Positions 62,489-64,000 of a DNA stretch of 64,000 bases are shown here, piece by piece. Made by a program: the position numbers and the translations under genes. The notes under the pieces are model-generated. The model was not told where the DNA came from, made no database searches, and worked only from the letters and a program-made list of their open reading frames with translations. Positions within the stretch are counted from its first letter, which is position 1; every line of letters starts with the position of its first letter. The DNA is from UBA9676 sp963730065 (GTDB lineage: Bacteria; Actinomycetota; Actinomycetes; Streptosporangiales; Streptosporangiaceae): contig CAVSQL010000012.1 in NCBI GenBank assembly GCA_963730065.1, positions 186,001 through 250,000 of the forward strand, read 5' to 3'.

Positions 62489-62876
62489 CGCCAGCGTCCT
62501 GGCCGTCGCCCTCGCCGACGACGGCCACGACGGCGACCTTGCACGTGCCCGCCTGCGCGGGGAGCGGCTAGCCGCTCCTGAACTGGTTGACCTCGAGGTC
62601 ACCTCGGTCTGGCGGCGGCAGATGCGCGACGGCGCCATGGACGCCCGCCGGGCCGCGCTGGCGCTAGCTGACCTGACCGCGCTGCCGCTCCGGCGGGCAC
62701 CCCACCGGGCCCTGCTCGCCCGCTGCTGGGAACTTCGCGACAACCTGACGATCTACGATGCGTCATACGTCGCGCTCGCCGAGGCGCTGGAGGTGAGCCT
62801 ACTCACCGGCGACGGAAGGCTGGCACGAGCCACAGGCCCACAATGCCACTTCGAAGTACTACGCTCGCCACCTTGA
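62475..62876 (+). CDS. PIN-domain RNase toxin (FitB/VapC type)
   Basis: 133 residues. Acidic active-site residues are present: Asp in VVDASVLAVAL, Glu in LVDLEVTSVWRR, Asp in TIYDASYVALAE and Asp in LLTGDGRLA. A second, independent type II module about 6 kb from vapBC; the two differ in family branch and operator, so they are not a recent duplication. Confidence 0.9.
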   Translation: MIVVDASVLAVALADDGHDGDLARARLRGERLAAPELVDLEVTSVWRRQMRDGAMDARRAALALADLTALPLRRAPHRALLARCWELRDNLTIYDASYVALAEALEVSLLTGDGRLARATGPQCHFEVLRSPP

Positions 62877-63033
62877 GCCACCGGCTCCGCTCTTCCGGCA
62901 ATTGCCACCTGGGGCGCGTATAGGGACTGGCGCTCCTGGTCTCCCGATATGGTGCGGGGGCGTGGCCACCGGGCCGCACCCCGGCCAGGCCCGGGACGTG
63001 GCCAGCGACAGGCCTGGCACTGTCGGGGGTAGT

Positions 63034-63486
63034 TCAGTCGTTGCCTGTTGCCGCGGCGGGCCATCCGATCGCGTCGAAGACTGCTAGCGGGTCGAGGTAG
63101 TCCCGCCAGTGCGCGATCTTGCGGTCGGTGATCGACAGCACCGAGATGTATCGGTTGCGGTAGGCGTTTCCAGTCGGGATGGCGCGGCCCTGCGAGGCGT
63201 ATTCGAGAACGACGACGCCGGTGGCCTGGTCGTGGTGGATGGCCAGGTCATAGCACCGATCGAGGAAGAATGTGGCGCCATAGGGGCGATACAGCTCGGC
63301 TACGGCCTGGCGCCCTTCGACACGGCGCGGGTAGCCCGGGACCGTGATGACGTACTCGAAGACGACGTCCTCAGCCAGCAGGTCGAAGAAGTACTCACCG
63401 TCCACCAGCCCGGCGACGCCTTCCTCGATGATCCGGAAGAACGGGTCCAGGGCCTGGAAGTCGGCGAGGTTGCTGACGGCCGTCAT
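63034..63486 (-). CDS. SnoaL-like (NTF2-fold) protein
   Basis: 150 residues from ATG 63486. NTF2-fold pattern: DPFFRIIEEGVAGLVDGEYF, LLAEDVVFEYVI, RRVEGRQAVAELYRPYG, YRNRYISVLSITDRKIAHWR. Such proteins act as small isomerases/hydrolases or binding proteins. It is the last gene of a coupled leftward unit (ATGA with the small ORF upstream). Confidence 0.88.
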   Translation of the reverse strand: MTAVSNLADFQALDPFFRIIEEGVAGLVDGEYFFDLLAEDVVFEYVITVPGYPRRVEGRQAVAELYRPYGATFFLDRCYDLAIHHDQATGVVVLEYASQGRAIPTGNAYRNRYISVLSITDRKIAHWRDYLDPLAVFDAIGWPAAATGND

Positions 63487-63704
63487 CGGGTCTCGTCCAT
63501 GGCCCAGGCCGCGGCCGTGCGCCACGCGAAGTCAGCGAAGCTTGTCGGCGGCGCGCCGGTCGCCTGCCGGCCGGGGTTAGCGTTCTGCGCTCGTGCGGAG
63601 GTGGCCGCGGTCTGCTTGCGCCCCCTGTCAGCTAGGAGGACGGGGTCGGACAGCGCGGTGCCGCGCCTGAGCCGGATGTTGCTGGACTGAGGCGGAACGG
63701 TCAT
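63483..63704 (-). CDS. 73-residue protein between coupled genes, possibly an NmrA/SDR C-terminal remnant
   Basis: Both ends are ATGA overlaps, with the hydrolase upstream and the SnoaL-like gene downstream, which supports translation. The last part, GAPPTSFADFAWRTAAAW, resembles the end of NmrA-type NAD(P)-binding proteins (RPxSFxDFxxDxAAAW); the rest is Arg/Ser/Ala-rich. It may be a shortened gene kept for coupling. Confidence 0.4.
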   Translation of the reverse strand: MTVPPQSSNIRLRRGTALSDPVLLADRGRKQTAATSARAQNANPGRQATGAPPTSFADFAWRTAAAWAMDETR

Positions 63705-64000
63705 CTGCTGCTCTTTTCATCGCGCGCTCTGAAGGCCGCAGTAGCAGCGGCCCACAGGCTGTAAAGGTTGCCGCGGTCGCCGTAGGCGGCCAGCATCTTC
63801 CCGACCAGCTCCTCCCGCGACGAGCTGACCCGTTCGGCTTCGTCGAAGTCGATGATGTACTGCCTGGTGCCAGCGATGAGCTCGGCGAGGTCGTCGTCGG
63901 GCGCACCCGGCGCCTTATGGCCCGCAACGACCATTCGCGGAGCCAGGGCCTCGATCTTGCCGATGGTGTCTATCCAGGCGAGCCGGGCATCGTGGTTGGT
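63701..64000 (-). CDS. MBL-fold metallohydrolase, C-terminal part
   Basis: The gene enters from beyond the right edge. The visible 99 codons include TNHDARLAWIDTIGKIEALA then PRMVVAGHKAPGA, a late metal-binding His region of metallo-beta-lactamase-fold hydrolases (VxxGH), and a helical C-terminus (NLYSLWAAATAAFRAR). It is the first visible gene of the unit with the small ORF and the SnoaL-like gene. Confidence 0.75.
   Translation of the reverse strand, partial: TNHDARLAWIDTIGKIEALAPRMVVAGHKAPGAPDDDLAELIAGTRQYIIDFDEAERVSSSREELVGKMLAAYGDRGNLYSLWAAATAAFRARDEKSSR

Overview
This window is very GC-rich DNA from an actinomycete. The evidence is the strong G/C preference at third codon positions, frequent GTG (and one TTG) starts, chains of ATGA/GTGA stop-start overlaps, several apparently leaderless promoters, and families typical of Actinobacteria (DUF1707, LAL-type LuxR regulators, DUF4037, PadR/TetR-controlled ABC exporters). 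The composition would suit a soil Streptosporangiales/Frankia-like lineage, but the window holds no rRNA, tRNA or other marker that fixes the taxon. I saw no tRNA, rRNA, CRISPR array or replication origin.

Layout. 1-10 kb: a catabolic cluster. An acyl-CoA ligase and an enoyl-CoA hydratase run leftward, divergent from a molybdenum hydroxylase operon (FAD subunit, large subunit 1, 2Fe-2S subunit, large subunit 2), a GntR/FCD regulator and an alpha/beta hydrolase. A GntR-type palindrome lies between the divergent units. 10-19 kb: lipoproteins, a membrane protein/XRE regulator/quinone-oxidoreductase-like set behind a promoter with repeated operators, an atypical SDR, a tripeptidyl-peptidase relative that has lost its catalytic core, and a Baeyer-Villiger monooxygenase coupled to an esterase. 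19-28 kb: a methionyl-tRNA synthetase behind a possible attenuator leader, a Pth2 peptidyl-tRNA hydrolase, an ABC-2 exporter, a TerC/DedA operon led by a 41-residue membrane peptide, and an L-2-hydroxyglutarate oxidase. 28-35 kb: a polyamine-type ABC importer with a phosphotriesterase-like hydrolase. 34.8-38.3 kb: an HNH-type protein divergent from a P-loop NTPase/Ser-Thr kinase fusion. 38-45 kb: an FAD oxidoreductase and a PadR/ABC/FtsX/PadR-DUF1707 operon. 45.6-49 kb: a LAL regulator and a cupin.

49-64 kb is an accessory, decaying region. It has two type II toxin-antitoxin modules, a broken ISAs1-family transposase, and gene stumps (SnoaL-like, UPF0158, VOC, TOTE-type primase, berberine-bridge-type FAD oxidase). 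These sit among intact genes (YCII, C45 acyltransferase, PhyH, GNAT, TetR, PQ-loop, a REC/TrxR fusion, DUF4037).

Two things need attention. First, at least eight otherwise well-conserved reading frames are broken by what looks like a single-base indel, nearly all of them one missing base. That points to uncorrected consensus errors as much as to real pseudogenes. Second, the best candidate for an undescribed system is the NTPase-kinase fusion at 35712-38309 with its divergent HNH partner.
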